Program-made: the position numbers and the translations under genes
Source of the DNA: Cupriavidus agavae
GTDB lineage: Bacteria; Pseudomonadota; Gammaproteobacteria; Burkholderiales; Burkholderiaceae
Direction of reading: 5' to 3'
NCBI RefSeq assembly: GCF_004217045.1
Contig: NZ_SGXM01000015.1
Coordinates: 1 to 55,886 of the forward strand
Length of the DNA stretch: 55,886 nt
The notes under the pieces: model-generated
Told to the model about the DNA's origin: nothing
Databases searched by the model: none
The model's input: only the letters and a program-made list of their open reading frames with translations
Part shown: one piece after another, positions 26,256 to 35,692 of the stretch
Layout of the letters: every line of letters begins with the position of its first letter
Position numbering within the stretch: the stretch's first letter is position 1

Positions 26256-27812
26256 TCAGGCCACGCGCCGGTCGTGATCCTTCCAGAACGCTTCACGTAC
26301 GGCCTTGCGCGACAGCTTGCCGTTGGCGTTCTTCGGTAGTTCCGCCACCACGTCAACAGACCTCGGCTTCTTGAAGTCGGCCAGTCGTTCGGCGCAGTGC
26401 CGGATCAGGTCGTTGGCCTGTGCGTTGGCGCCTTCGCGCAAGACCACTACCGCCTTGACGCTTTCACCCCAGACGGGGTCGGGCACGCCCACCACGCAGG
26501 CTTCATAGACGGCGGGGTGCTGGTATAGCACCGTCTCGATCTCGGCGGGGTACACATTGAAGCCGCCCGAGATGATCATGTCCTTCTTGCGGTCGACGAT
26601 GTACAGGTAGCCCCGGTCGTCGGCGCGCGCGAGGTCACCGGTATGGAGCCAGCCGTTGCGCAGCGCGGCGGTGGTCAGCTCAGGTTCGCGCCAGTAGCCG
26701 GCAAACACGTCGGGGCCCGCGATGACAATTTCCCCGATTTCGCCTGTTGGCACCTGTTGACCGGCGTCGTCGACCAGGCACACCCGTGCTTCGCTGAACG
26801 GTCGTCCACACGAAGATAGCCGCTCGGACGCGCCTTGCTCGATGGCCTCGCGATGATCGTCGACCGTCAGTGCGACCAGTCCGCCGGTCGTTTCGCCGGC
26901 GCCATAGCCTTGGGACAGGATAGGCCCGAACGCGTGCCAGGCTTCGACGATGCGTGCGGGGGCCATCGGCGCAGACCCATAGGTCATCGAACGCAGCGTG
27001 GAAAGATCGAAGCGCGCGCGGTCCGGCACCGCCAGCAGCATGTTGATCATGGTGGGCACAACGAAGGTATGCGTGACGCGATGCGTCGCCACCGATGCGA
27101 GAAAGGCTTCGGGCTCGAACCGCTCATGCAGCAGGATAGTGCCGCCTTGCGACAGAAACGGTTGGATGAACATGCCGCTGGCATGCGTTATGGGGCCCGC
27201 CAGTGCCAGCACGTCGCCGGGGTTGACGCGAATGCGTCCGGTCAGCACCTTGCGTAGCGAAGCCATGCGGTTGCCCATGGTCTGCATGGCTGCCTTGAGC
27301 TTGCCGGTGGAGCCGGACGTGTAGTGGAGCACCGCCAGGTCGCCATCGGCCAGTTCCACGTCAGGATTGGCGTCGGAAGCTTGCGACAGCATCCGTTCAT
27401 AGTCCACAAAGCGCGGATCCGCGCCACCAAACAGCAGCCGGTGGCGCACGGACGGCACGGCATCGGCCAAGGGGTGGAGGCGCCCCGCGTGGGCAGGGCC
27501 GCTGATCAGCACGGCGGGCTCCGCATTGCGCAGCGTCTCCAGCACTTCGTCATCGGAAAGCCGCGCGTTGAGCGCAACCTTGACCAGCCCGCTCTTGTAC
27601 AGTGCGGTTTCGAGTTCAATCAACTCCGGCCGATTCCAGGACTGGACGGCCACGCGGTCTCCCTTGTGCAGGCCCAAGTCCAGGAGCGCGTTGGCCAGTC
27701 GGCTGGAACGGGCGTCGAGTTCGGCAAAAGTGATATGGCGGTCGGCGAAGAGGATGGCCGCCCGGTCGGGCCAGTACTGTGCGCTGCGCGCGACGAATCG
27801 CCCCAGATTCAT
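26256..27812 (-). CDS. AMP-dependent acyl-CoA synthetase/ligase
   Basis: A 518-residue ANL-superfamily enzyme that activates a carboxylic acid to its CoA thioester. Motifs: the P-loop YTSGSTGKLKAAM, GYGAGETTG, the hinge DRKKDMIISGGFNVYPAEIE, and the C-terminal lysine motif NANGKLSRKAVRE. All catalytic elements look complete. The substrate could be a medium-chain or aromatic acid. It lies downstream of the LysR gene at 27946 and likely works with the acyl-CoA dehydrogenase at 28939. Confidence 0.93.
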   Translation of the reverse strand: MNLGRFVARSAQYWPDRAAILFADRHITFAELDARSSRLANALLDLGLHKGDRVAVQSWNRPELIELETALYKSGLVKVALNARLSDDEVLETLRNAEPAVLISGPAHAGRLHPLADAVPSVRHRLLFGGADPRFVDYERMLSQASDANPDVELADGDLAVLHYTSGSTGKLKAAMQTMGNRMASLRKVLTGRIRVNPGDVLALAGPITHASGMFIQPFLSQGGTILLHERFEPEAFLASVATHRVTHTFVVPTMINMLLAVPDRARFDLSTLRSMTYGSAPMAPARIVEAWHAFGPILSQGYGAGETTGGLVALTVDDHREAIEQGASERLSSCGRPFSEARVCLVDDAGQQVPTGEIGEIVIAGPDVFAGYWREPELTTAALRNGWLHTGDLARADDRGYLYIVDRKKDMIISGGFNVYPAEIETVLYQHPAVYEACVVGVPDPVWGESVKAVVVLREGANAQANDLIRHCAERLADFKKPRSVDVVAELPKNANGKLSRKAVREAFWKDHDRRVA

Positions 27813-27865
27813 GATGTTTCCCGGTGGATGGATGGGGCAATCAGTCTAGGCAGTGGCGCAGAACA

Positions 27866-27894
27866 TGCCGATAGCGGTGCGTACTCTGCCGATA
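27866..27894. promoter_or_regulatory. Direct repeat upstream of the acyl-CoA ligase
   Basis: TGCCGATA occurs at 27866-27873 and 27887-27894, 21 bases apart (two helical turns). The second copy extends to CGATAACG, whose complement CGTTATCG also occurs at the LysR/dehydrogenase palindrome, suggesting one regulator for both. Confidence 0.4.
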
Positions 27895-27945
27895 ACGCCA
27901 CGGAATCGGCAGGGTGCGTGTAAGGTCGGCCTGGGGTTGACGACT

Positions 27946-28845
27946 TCAGGTATCGCGGTAGACCTGTGAGCGCTCCAGCAGGATTTCGATCAGGCGCTCT
28001 GCCAGCGGGGACTGGTAAGCATCCTTGCGACGCAGCACTCCGATAGACCGGTGCCAGCGGGCTGCCGCGATTTCAAGGATAGCAAGGCCCTGAGTCTGTG
28101 CCAGGGTGCGGCGGCCCAGCACGGTCAGGAGGTCGCTGCTGTGGATGACAGAGAGCAGGGCGGCGGCCGACGAGTTGGTCTCCATGGCCACGTTTGGGGC
28201 TGGCAGGCCGGCTTCAGCGAATCGCGCGTCGACGAGGCGGCGCGCCACCACATTGGCGTTGGGCAGCAGCCAGGAATAGTCGCACAGGTCCGCGAGTCGC
28301 AGTGAGCGCCGATCCAGTAATGGATGCCGATCGCGGGCGATCACGACGAGTTCGTCGTCGAACAGCGGAATCTGCTCGAATTCCGGGTCGCCCTTGCGCG
28401 CCAGTGCCGCGATGCACAAATCCAGATCGCCCAGCCGCAGTGACGAGTAGAGTGAGTCGTTAAGACCTATGGTGATCTGGATATGGGCTGCAGGCCGTTG
28501 CTTGACGAGTTCTGTGCAAGCGTCCGAGAAGAACATGCTCAGGATCGAAGCGGGTACACCTACACGAACCAGGCCGATCTTGCCGAGGTGCAAGTCGTTG
28601 GCTTCCTTGATTGCATCGTCGAGCGACGACCTTACCTGTAGCACGCGTTCATAGAAAGCCGCCCCGGCGGACGTCAGCGTCATGCCCTTCGCATTGCGCT
28701 CGAATAGCTGGATGCCTAGTTCCTGCTCCAACCGCTGGACGCCCTTGGTCAGTGCTGGTTGACTCTGGCCAAGCTTCTCCGAGGCACGTCCCACGTGGCC
28801 GGCCTGCGCCACTTCCAGAAAATAATTCAGGTCCTCAAGCCTCAT
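27946..28845 (-). CDS. LysR-family transcriptional regulator
   Basis: A 299-residue regulator. The start at 28845 was chosen because the HTH then begins at residue 3 (MRLEDLNYFLEVAQ, then ASEKLGQSQPALTKGVQRLE); the frame is open 51 codons further upstream without need. The effector domain starts at about residue 90 (LVRVGVPASILSMFF). It is divergent from the acyl-CoA dehydrogenase and upstream of the acyl-CoA ligase on its own strand, so it probably controls both. Confidence 0.88.
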   Translation of the reverse strand: MRLEDLNYFLEVAQAGHVGRASEKLGQSQPALTKGVQRLEQELGIQLFERNAKGMTLTSAGAAFYERVLQVRSSLDDAIKEANDLHLGKIGLVRVGVPASILSMFFSDACTELVKQRPAAHIQITIGLNDSLYSSLRLGDLDLCIAALARKGDPEFEQIPLFDDELVVIARDRHPLLDRRSLRLADLCDYSWLLPNANVVARRLVDARFAEAGLPAPNVAMETNSSAAALLSVIHSSDLLTVLGRRTLAQTQGLAILEIAAARWHRSIGVLRRKDAYQSPLAERLIEILLERSQVYRDT

Positions 28846-28861
28846 CTGATTCCGCCGCGTT

Positions 28862-28881
28862 ATCGAAACTGACGTTCCGAT
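28862..28881. promoter_or_regulatory. Inverted repeat between LysR and acyl-CoA dehydrogenase genes
   Basis: ATCGAAAC-TGAC-GTTCCGAT pairs with one mismatch and lies 17 bases from the LysR start. It is the likely operator of the divergent pair. Confidence 0.5.
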
Positions 28882-28938
28882 CATGGGGGAGGAATGCCGG
28901 CCGGTCAACACTGTCCGGATCGGAAGAGGAGTCAAAAA

Positions 28939-30120
28939 ATGCCAGACCTTGCCGCCAACGTTGCCGCCAACCCTGGCGACCTGCGTGCTGTGCTGCACCG
29001 CTACGTAGAGGATGAACTGCTGCCATTGGAGCGGGAACAGAACATCGGCTACGAAGACCGGATCTCGCGCGAACTAGTCCGTTCGATCTGGCGGCGGAGC
29101 CGTCAGCTGGGGCTTTACGGCGCTCAATTGCCGGTCGCGCTAGGCGGGCAAGGTCTTTCCGTAGAGGCGATGTGCCAGCTCAAGGACGATCTGGCAGCGT
29201 CGGGCGCGATTCTGTTTCCACATGTGCTAGGAGACTGGGGCGGACCTTCGCGCGTGGGCAATCTCGTGAAGTTTGCCACGCCTTACCAGCGGGAATGTTT
29301 TATCGACCCCGTGATTGCCGGCGAACGAGGCGCCTGCTTTGCCATGACGGAACCGAATTCGGGTTCGGACGCCGCAAGCATCCAGACACGCGCAGTCGTG
29401 GACGGCGACGACTACATCGTCATCGGACGCAAGCATTTCATCACTGCCTCGGTATTCGCGGACTACGCCCTCACGATGTGCGTCACCGACCCCGACAAAG
29501 GTAATGAGGGCATTTCCGCGATCTTCATCGATCTCGATAGCCCGGGCGTTACGCTCGAGACCGCCTGTGTGCCCATTACCGGGCAGTACGTGGATGCCGA
29601 TATCATGTTCGACCACGTCCGCGTGCCGCGCCGCAACTGCATCGGCGGAGAAGGCAACGGCTTCCGTCTTGCGATGAACCGCATCAGCCTCAATCGACTG
29701 CTCCACTGCCCGACCATGATCGGCCTGGCGCGTCAGGCCCTACGCCTATCCATTGCCTATGCAAACGAGCGCCGCCAATTTGGCGGCCCGATCATTCGTT
29801 TCCAGGCCATTCAGCACATGCTGGCCGACATGGCGTCAAGCCTGTTCGCTTGCGAGAGCATGGCGCTCGCGGCCGCGCGCAAGGCCGACGCTGGCGTTGA
29901 CGTCCGCATGGAAGCGTCGATGTGCAAGCTTTTCGTCTCCGAAGCCTGCTTTCAGATTGCCGATAAGGCCGTGCTGATCCATGGCAACGTGGGGGTCACA
30001 AAGAACCATCCGGTGGAGTTCATCTTTCGACGGCTCCGGCTCTATCGGATCGTTACCGGCACTAGCGAAATCCAGCGTAACACCATCGCCAAGGAGATTA
30101 TGCAAGGGCATGGAGCATGA
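28939..30120 (+). CDS. Acyl-CoA dehydrogenase
   Basis: A 393-residue FAD enzyme that oxidises an acyl-CoA to the 2-enoyl-CoA. Seen are the FAD loop CFAMTEPNSGSDAASIQT, the RRQFGGPIIRFQAIQHMLAD helix and the C-terminal YRIVTGTSEIQRNTIAKEI. The ATG at 28939 has a GAGGAG site. Its stop overlaps the start of the serine dehydratase gene (ATGA), so the two are translationally coupled, an unusual pairing. With the ligase at 26256 it could start beta-oxidation of an imported acid. Confidence 0.92.
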   Translation: MPDLAANVAANPGDLRAVLHRYVEDELLPLEREQNIGYEDRISRELVRSIWRRSRQLGLYGAQLPVALGGQGLSVEAMCQLKDDLAASGAILFPHVLGDWGGPSRVGNLVKFATPYQRECFIDPVIAGERGACFAMTEPNSGSDAASIQTRAVVDGDDYIVIGRKHFITASVFADYALTMCVTDPDKGNEGISAIFIDLDSPGVTLETACVPITGQYVDADIMFDHVRVPRRNCIGGEGNGFRLAMNRISLNRLLHCPTMIGLARQALRLSIAYANERRQFGGPIIRFQAIQHMLADMASSLFACESMALAAARKADAGVDVRMEASMCKLFVSEACFQIADKAVLIHGNVGVTKNHPVEFIFRRLRLYRIVTGTSEIQRNTIAKEIMQGHGA

Positions 30121-31520
30121 ATAGCAGACTGAGCGTCTTTGATATCTTCAAGGTGGGTGTCGGCCCCTCCAGTTCACATACGGTCGGACCGATCCGGGCG
30201 GCCGCGACATTCGCGGCAATGCTCCACTCAAGCGCTGTCGACGAGACCGTACATCGGGTGCGTTGCGAATTATTCGGCTCCCTCGCCGCCACGGGCAAAG
30301 GTCACGCGACGGACCAGGCCATTCTGCTCGGCTTGTCTGGGTATCAACCAGATACGGTTGACGTAGACTCGATTCCTGCGGTTCTGGAGCAGATCAGGGC
30401 GAGTCATAGCATCGATTACCTGAATGTCCTACGCTTTCAGTTCATTGAATCGGAGGATTTGATTTTTCATCGTCAGCAAACGTTGCCAGAACACCCGAAT
30501 GGCATGCGTTTCACTGCGCTGTCCAAGGGGGGCAATGTGATTGCCTACCGCGTTTTTTACTCGATCGGCGGCGGCTTTGTGGTTGAGGAGGGAGCGGCCG
30601 AGGCGCACCGCTCGCATTCAGCACCTTCCCACGGCTCCCACGCCGCTGGCATCGGCCAGATGCCTTTCAGGAATGCGAAGGAGTTGCTCGATCAAGCTGA
30701 GTTGTCCGGATGCAGCATTGCTGAGGTGATGCTTCGCAATGAGCGTCGCTGGCGAACCGATGCGCAAACGCGCGATGGCGTATTGTCGATCTGGGCCGCA
30801 ATGCAGGAGGCGATTGCTCGCGGCATACGGACGGAAGGGGTGTTGCCAGGCCCATTTCGCGTGCGTCGGCGCGCGCCAGCATTGTTTGGCCGATTGACTA
30901 CGCCAGGCACGGGGATGAACGATCCGATAGCTGCGATGGACTGGATCAATTTGTACGCGTTGGCAGTAAACGAGGAAAACGCCGCGGGCGGCCGCATAGT
31001 CACAGCACCTACAAACGGCGCCGCTGGCATTGTGCCCGCAGTCCTGAAGTACTACACGACGTTTGTGCCTAACGCTTGTGAAGACGGAGTCGAAGAATTT
31101 CTTCTTACGGCGGCTGCGATTGGTATGCTCTTTAAGTGTAACGCATCGATCTCTGGGGCGGACGTAGGATGCCAAGGGGAGGTTGGAGTCGCCTGCTCAA
31201 TGGCAGCGGCAGGACTCTGCGCCGTGCTGGGAGGCACTCCGGCACAAATAGAAAACGCTGCTGAAATCGGCATGGAGCACCATTTGGGTATGACGTGCGA
31301 TCCAGTTGGTGGGCTCGTGCAGATTCCATGTATCGAACGAAATGCCATCGCAGCGGTCAAGGCGGTAAATGCTGCCCGTATGGGGTTGCACGGTGATGGC
31401 GAGCATCATGTTAGCCTTGACCAAGTTATTAAGACTATGCGCGACACCGGTGCCGATATGTCGAGCAAGTACAAAGAGACGTCGCTCGGCGGACTTGCTC
31501 TGAATGTGGTTGAGTGTTGA
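30117..31520 (+). CDS. sdaA: L-serine dehydratase (SdaA type, iron-sulfur)
   Basis: A 467-residue single-chain enzyme that converts L-serine to pyruvate and ammonia. The N-terminal beta domain starts VFDIFKVGVGPSSSHTVGP. The C-terminal alpha domain has TAPTNGAAGIVPAVLKYY and Cys in FKCNASISGADVGCQGEVG, TCDPVGG and IPCIERNAIAA, which supply the 4Fe-4S ligands. It begins inside the stop of the acyl-CoA dehydrogenase. A second catabolic use of serine next to an acyl-CoA pathway could reflect an N-acyl-serine-like substrate, but that is only a guess. Confidence 0.93.
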   Translation: MNSRLSVFDIFKVGVGPSSSHTVGPIRAAATFAAMLHSSAVDETVHRVRCELFGSLAATGKGHATDQAILLGLSGYQPDTVDVDSIPAVLEQIRASHSIDYLNVLRFQFIESEDLIFHRQQTLPEHPNGMRFTALSKGGNVIAYRVFYSIGGGFVVEEGAAEAHRSHSAPSHGSHAAGIGQMPFRNAKELLDQAELSGCSIAEVMLRNERRWRTDAQTRDGVLSIWAAMQEAIARGIRTEGVLPGPFRVRRRAPALFGRLTTPGTGMNDPIAAMDWINLYALAVNEENAAGGRIVTAPTNGAAGIVPAVLKYYTTFVPNACEDGVEEFLLTAAAIGMLFKCNASISGADVGCQGEVGVACSMAAAGLCAVLGGTPAQIENAAEIGMEHHLGMTCDPVGGLVQIPCIERNAIAAVKAVNAARMGLHGDGEHHVSLDQVIKTMRDTGADMSSKYKETSLGGLALNVVEC

Positions 31521-31755
31521 GACGTCGTTCGAATTCGATAGTAGCCATTCAGTGCGATGCTGCGTCGGGTGGAGTGGTAAATCTCCCGTGTCCGCCCGCC
31601 CGCGACTACAACCGGGTCGGGTGCGCTCAGTTCAGAGAGTCCTCTCGTCTGACCGCAGACCTGGCGGGGACAATTCGCTGTGGACCGATTCCGTGGACGT
31701 ATCGCGTCGGGGTCTCAAGGAAAGTCGCTTCGCGAGTGGCCATCCTCGTGGTGAC

Positions 31756-32397
31756 CTACCCGTTCCAGGCAGAGCAGCGGATTACGCTGCAGAAATTCCC
31801 TCGATGGAAGTGTGGTTCCTTGTCTGCGATGACATCGGCCTTGACGTTGCCGAAGGTGGTCTCCGGCTTATGTCGGATGCCGTCGTAGAACGTCTGGATA
31901 ATGTCTTCCTTGAAGTGCTCGGTCCGTGGGTGGGCCCGCACCACGGCCTGCCGGTCTGCATCGTCGAACGTGTGGTAGCGGATGCCAAGAACATCCATCT
32001 CGACGCCGGCCGTCACCAACGCGATCTCTGGCGCCATAAATTCGGGAATACCCGGCGTGGTATGCAGCGCAATGGCCGTCCACACCGTTTCGACCTCCCG
32101 CTCGCCAATGCCTCGGCTGCGGAGGAAGTCGGCGGCGGCGTTGGCACCATCTACTTCGAAGCGCTTGTCGGAACTGCTGTGAGCGTGGGTTAGCCCCATG
32201 TCGTGGAACATTGCCCCTGCGTAGAGCAGTTCGGGGTCGTACTGCAGACCACGATGCATGGCTGCCAGAGCGGCCCAATAGTAGACGCGGCTCGAGTGGT
32301 GAAACAGCAGAGGTGACTCCGTATCGCGTACAAGTTCGGTGATATCCCGGGCCAGCTGGCTGTCCGGTACGACGATATTTCCAACGGTGAACTGCAT
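31756..32397 (-). CDS. HD-domain hydrolase
   Basis: A 213-residue metal-dependent HD-domain protein. HHSSRVYYWAALAAMH gives the first His, LLYAGAMFHDMGLTH the HD doublet, and IALHTTPG a later His. Family members include cyanamide hydratase-like and phosphohydrolase enzymes; the substrate is not readable. The ribosome site is AGGAG at 32404-32408. The GlxA-type regulator at 32505 is divergent and may control it. The 235 bases between this gene and the serine dehydratase contain nothing recognisable. Confidence 0.85.
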   Translation of the reverse strand: MQFTVGNIVVPDSQLARDITELVRDTESPLLFHHSSRVYYWAALAAMHRGLQYDPELLYAGAMFHDMGLTHAHSSSDKRFEVDGANAAADFLRSRGIGEREVETVWTAIALHTTPGIPEFMAPEIALVTAGVEMDVLGIRYHTFDDADRQAVVRAHPRTEHFKEDIIQTFYDGIRHKPETTFGNVKADVIADKEPHFHRGNFCSVIRCSAWNG

Positions 32398-32467
32398 GTA
32401 AAGCTCCTTTTGTGGTTCGAAACCAGTGTAGGAGCCGGTGTATTATGTCTTCAATCGTCTTGATACG

Positions 32468-32501
32468 ACGAAACGGGACAAACCGAACGAAACAGGACGA
32501 A
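32468..32501. promoter_or_regulatory. Direct repeat before the GlxA-type regulator
   Basis: ACGAAACGGGACAAA (32468-32482) and ACGAAACAGGACGAA (32487-32501) are 13/15 identical and 19 bases apart, immediately before the ATG at 32505. Tandem half-sites of this kind suit an AraC-type protein, here possibly its own. Confidence 0.4.
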
Positions 32502-32504
32502 GCG

Positions 32505-33488
32505 ATGCCTGTCCACCGACATATTGGCTTGGTTGCATTTGAAGGCGTTCAGCTGCTCGACGTCTCCGGACCGCTGGACGTCTTTGCTGAAGCGAATCGT
32601 CAGGCTGGGGCCGAGGTCTACCGTCTGAGCGTAGTTGCGGCATCTAGCGGACCGATACGGTCCTCCTCTGGCGTCCGGTTGGTGCCAGACATCGCCATGA
32701 CTGGGGTGCCCCAGCACCGCTTTCATACCTTGCTCGTCGCAGGGGCACCTCATGCCGTCGAGTTTTCCCCGGATCCGGCATGGCTTGACTGGCTACGACG
32801 GGCGGTCGCACCATGCCGCCGTTATGGCTCGATCTGTAGTGGCGCCTTTTTGCTGGGAGCAGCAGGGTTGCTTAAAGGCAGGCGTATTACCACACACTGG
32901 GCCGTAGCCGATCAGCTGGCCGCACGGTTCCCGGATGTCATCGTCGACGCTGATGCCATCCACGTGAGAGACGGAAAAGTGCGTACGGCGGCAGGCGTGA
33001 CGGCCGGTATGGATCTGGCTCTCGCGTTGGTCGAGGAGGATCTAGGGCGGGAGATCGCCATACACGTGGCTAGCCAACTCGTAATGTTCTTCCGCCGACC
33101 GGGCGGCCAAGCCCAGTTTAGCCGGCGCGTGGCGTCGCCGGCGGCCACACGCTCAGACCTCCAGGAACTCCAGCGCTGGGTGGCCGCCCATCCTTCAGAG
33201 CCACACGACGTGGCTAGTCTGGCGGCGCGTATGGGTATCAGCGCCCGCCATTTGTCACGATTGTTTCATGACGAAATAGGTATCACTCCAGCCGGCTGGG
33301 TCGAGGCCGCACGTGTGGCTGCGGCTCGCCAACTGCTGGAGGAAGGCAATATTGCGCCCAAGCAAGCGGCCGCGGAATGTGGTTTTTCGAATGTCGATAC
33401 GTTCCGACGTGCCTTTCTAAGGTTGGTAGGCGTGACGCCGGCGGAATACCGAAAGAGATTCGTGCGCGCGAGTGAGCGATTGCTGTAA
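32505..33488 (+). CDS. GlxA-type AraC-family regulator with DJ-1/PfpI domain
   Basis: A 327-residue regulator. Residues 5-185 form a DJ-1/PfpI-like domain with the nucleophile-elbow Cys in YGSICSGAFLLGAAGLL; residues 215-320 hold two AraC HTH motifs (DVASLAARMGISARHLSRLF, then AAAECGFSNVDTFRRAFLRL). The start at 32505 follows AGGA. It is divergent from the HD-domain gene. Confidence 0.88.
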   Translation: MPVHRHIGLVAFEGVQLLDVSGPLDVFAEANRQAGAEVYRLSVVAASSGPIRSSSGVRLVPDIAMTGVPQHRFHTLLVAGAPHAVEFSPDPAWLDWLRRAVAPCRRYGSICSGAFLLGAAGLLKGRRITTHWAVADQLAARFPDVIVDADAIHVRDGKVRTAAGVTAGMDLALALVEEDLGREIAIHVASQLVMFFRRPGGQAQFSRRVASPAATRSDLQELQRWVAAHPSEPHDVASLAARMGISARHLSRLFHDEIGITPAGWVEAARVAAARQLLEEGNIAPKQAAAECGFSNVDTFRRAFLRLVGVTPAEYRKRFVRASERLL

Positions 33489-33608
33489 AAGCGAAATGCT
33501 GAAGCGGTTTGAATGATAAGAACCCGCGGCAAGAATGTGTCGGACGATCGCCGACGTGCGAACCGTACTTTCTGAACCGGGCGCATCGTTGTCGCATCAG
33601 GGCCGTTG

Positions 33609-34052
33609 TCACGCCACCTTGTGTACCATCGTATCGGACGGCTGCAGCGCGCTGCCGTCGTGGGCCAGAGGCAGCATGGGAAGCAAGGGCTGCCCGCTTT
33701 GCTTGTCCACAAGCACCGAATGAGCTTCGCTCGGTGCGAAACGTTCCTTCTCGCCCCATTGGCGCAGCGCCACGAGCACCGGGAACAACTGTTCGCCTGT
33801 CTCGGTGAGTACATATTCCTGGTAGCTCGAGCCGTCGGACGCCGCTCGGGTTTCGAGAATGCCGGCCTCGACAAGCTTCTGCAGCCGGTCGGCGAGAATG
33901 TTCTTCGCAACCCCGAGGTTCCGCTGCAGATCCCCAAAGCGAGAGATGCCGTCGAATGCGTCCCGCACAATGAGCATCGTCCACCGATCGCCGACGACAT
34001 CCAATGCCCGCGCCACAGGGCAGGGCTGATAGGAGGAGCGAGTCTTCGGCAT
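33609..34052 (-). CDS. HxlR-family transcriptional regulator
   Basis: A 147-residue winged-helix protein with the family start CPVARALDVVGDRWTMLIVR, the DNA-binding part FGDLQRNLGVAKNILADRLQ and the wing TRAASDGSSYQEYVLT. It is divergent from the MFS transporter gene and most likely represses it; the long inverted repeat between them is its probable site. Confidence 0.9.
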   Translation of the reverse strand: MPKTRSSYQPCPVARALDVVGDRWTMLIVRDAFDGISRFGDLQRNLGVAKNILADRLQKLVEAGILETRAASDGSSYQEYVLTETGEQLFPVLVALRQWGEKERFAPSEAHSVLVDKQSGQPLLPMLPLAHDGSALQPSDTMVHKVA

Positions 34053-34073
34053 GCGGGCATAGTTTCGGTGAAT

Positions 34074-34131
34074 GTGGTTGCATTTTAAAACCGGTTGCCA
34101 TAGGATTCAACCAGTTTCAATTTGCAACCAC
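34074..34131. promoter_or_regulatory. Operator region between HxlR and MFS genes
   Basis: GTGGTTGCA (34074-34082) and TGCAACCAC (34123-34131) form a perfect 9-base inverted repeat around a 40-base centre that contains AACCGGTT (34089-34096), itself a palindrome. GGTTGC recurs inside. This is the likely HxlR control region. Confidence 0.55.
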
Positions 34132-34136
34132 TCGTC

Positions 34137-35354
34137 ATGCACGCCTTGCCTGGATCGCCTACCCTCCCTCGTGGGTTGATATTAATGTTCGCCATAGCGA
34201 GCGGATTGAGCGTCGCCAACATCTACTATGCTCAGCCACTGTTGGATGCACTGGCACGCGAATTCGAGATCCCGGGCGTGGCGATCGGCGGCGTGGTCAC
34301 GGCCACGCAGATCGGCAGCGCGTTCGCCTTGGTCTTCCTTGTGCCGCTCGGCGACATGATGGACCGCCGCCGGCTCATGAGCGCACAACTGTCCGCGCTC
34401 GTTGCGGCGCTCCTGGCAGTTGTCGCTGCGCCTTCGGCAACATGGCTGTTCGCGGCGATGTTGGGAGTAGGGCTGCTCGGAACGGCAATGACGCAGGGTT
34501 TGATCGCCTATGCCGCCAGCGCTGCTTCGCCACAGCAGCGCGGCAGCGTGGTGGGCACCGCGCAGTGCGGGGTGTTCGTCGGGTTGCTGTTGGCGCGAGC
34601 GTTCTCAGGCGTTGTCAGCGACCTCGCCGGATGGCGCGCCGTCTATCTCGCCTCGGCCGCAGCGATGACCGGTATCGGGCTCGCCATGCACCGGTGGCTA
34701 CCCGTCAACGCGCCGTCGTTAGTCACCATCCGATATTTCGCTCTACTTCGTTCGATGCCGACGCTATTGTTCCACGAGCGCACACTGCAGGTCCGTGGCG
34801 TGCTTGGCATGCTGATGTTTGCGGCCTTCAGTATTTTCTGGACCGCTCTGGTGCTGCCGCTGAGCGCCCCCCCGTTTTCGCTTTCGCATACGGCTATCGG
34901 TGCGCTTAGACTGGTGGGGGCCGCCGGCGCGCTGGCCGGTGCCCGCGCCGGGCACTTGGCCGATGATGGGCACGCCCAGCGCATTACGGCGGGCGCCCTC
35001 ATTTTGCTAGCGGCTGCGTGGTGGCCGCTCTCACGGCTCATGGGCCATGCGGGCCTTGAACTGCTGGTCGTCGGTATCGTGCTGCTCGACGTCGGTGGTC
35101 AAGCCCTCCATGTCACTAACCAAAGCCTGATTTTCCGTGCTTTGCCAGAGGCGCACAGCAGGATGGTTGGACTTTATATGCTGTTCTACGCAGCGGGCAG
35201 CGGCCTGGGCGCCATTGGGACGACGGCGGTGTACGCGCATGCCGGCTGGCAAGGTGTATGCACTCTCGGCTTCACCGTCTGCCTGATGGCAACCGCCTTC
35301 TGGGCGGTGACACGGGCTATAGGGAAACCTTTGCCGCCGGACACCTGCCGATAA
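34137..35354 (+). CDS. Major facilitator superfamily transporter
   Basis: A 405-residue inner-membrane protein with about 12 hydrophobic helices. MFS loops are seen at PLGDMMDRRRLM (loop 2-3) and SPQQRGSVVGTAQCGVFVG. The family resembles DHA-type drug or metabolite exporters. The ATG at 34137 was preferred to an in-frame TTG at 34122. It is divergent from the HxlR regulator. A shortened, decayed copy of this gene lies at 43702-43990. Confidence 0.9.
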   Translation: MHALPGSPTLPRGLILMFAIASGLSVANIYYAQPLLDALAREFEIPGVAIGGVVTATQIGSAFALVFLVPLGDMMDRRRLMSAQLSALVAALLAVVAAPSATWLFAAMLGVGLLGTAMTQGLIAYAASAASPQQRGSVVGTAQCGVFVGLLLARAFSGVVSDLAGWRAVYLASAAAMTGIGLAMHRWLPVNAPSLVTIRYFALLRSMPTLLFHERTLQVRGVLGMLMFAAFSIFWTALVLPLSAPPFSLSHTAIGALRLVGAAGALAGARAGHLADDGHAQRITAGALILLAAAWWPLSRLMGHAGLELLVVGIVLLDVGGQALHVTNQSLIFRALPEAHSRMVGLYMLFYAAGSGLGAIGTTAVYAHAGWQGVCTLGFTVCLMATAFWAVTRAIGKPLPPDTCR

Positions 35355-35692
35355 GGCTCATGCAGCGAGCATGCCGCTGTGTTGGGTACCTTTCAGCCTA
35401 CCTTGACATTCGAGGGTGCGCTTTGAGCGAGGAAACCACGTAAGCGGCTATGGACCCCTGATTTTGCCACTGACCACTGCGGAGGCCCGAGCGCCAAACG
35501 AACCTATAAAAAATTAGAATTTACGTTCATACGTGAAAGTGCACCACCCAAAAGGATGCCCGAAAGTCACCGCGTGCAAGAAGGAGCGCCTAAGCCGCGT
35601 CCTACGACAGACACCCAGGCGCCGATCGTCCCACTACGACGACCCTCTAAGCAGCATTGCTATTTGGAGATTGGTTGGTAAGTGCTGAAACG
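35355..35692. other. Region without a recognised gene
   Basis: No frame over 60 codons looks real. An AT-rich patch at 35506-35530 in an otherwise GC-rich background could be a promoter. Confidence 0.3.
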
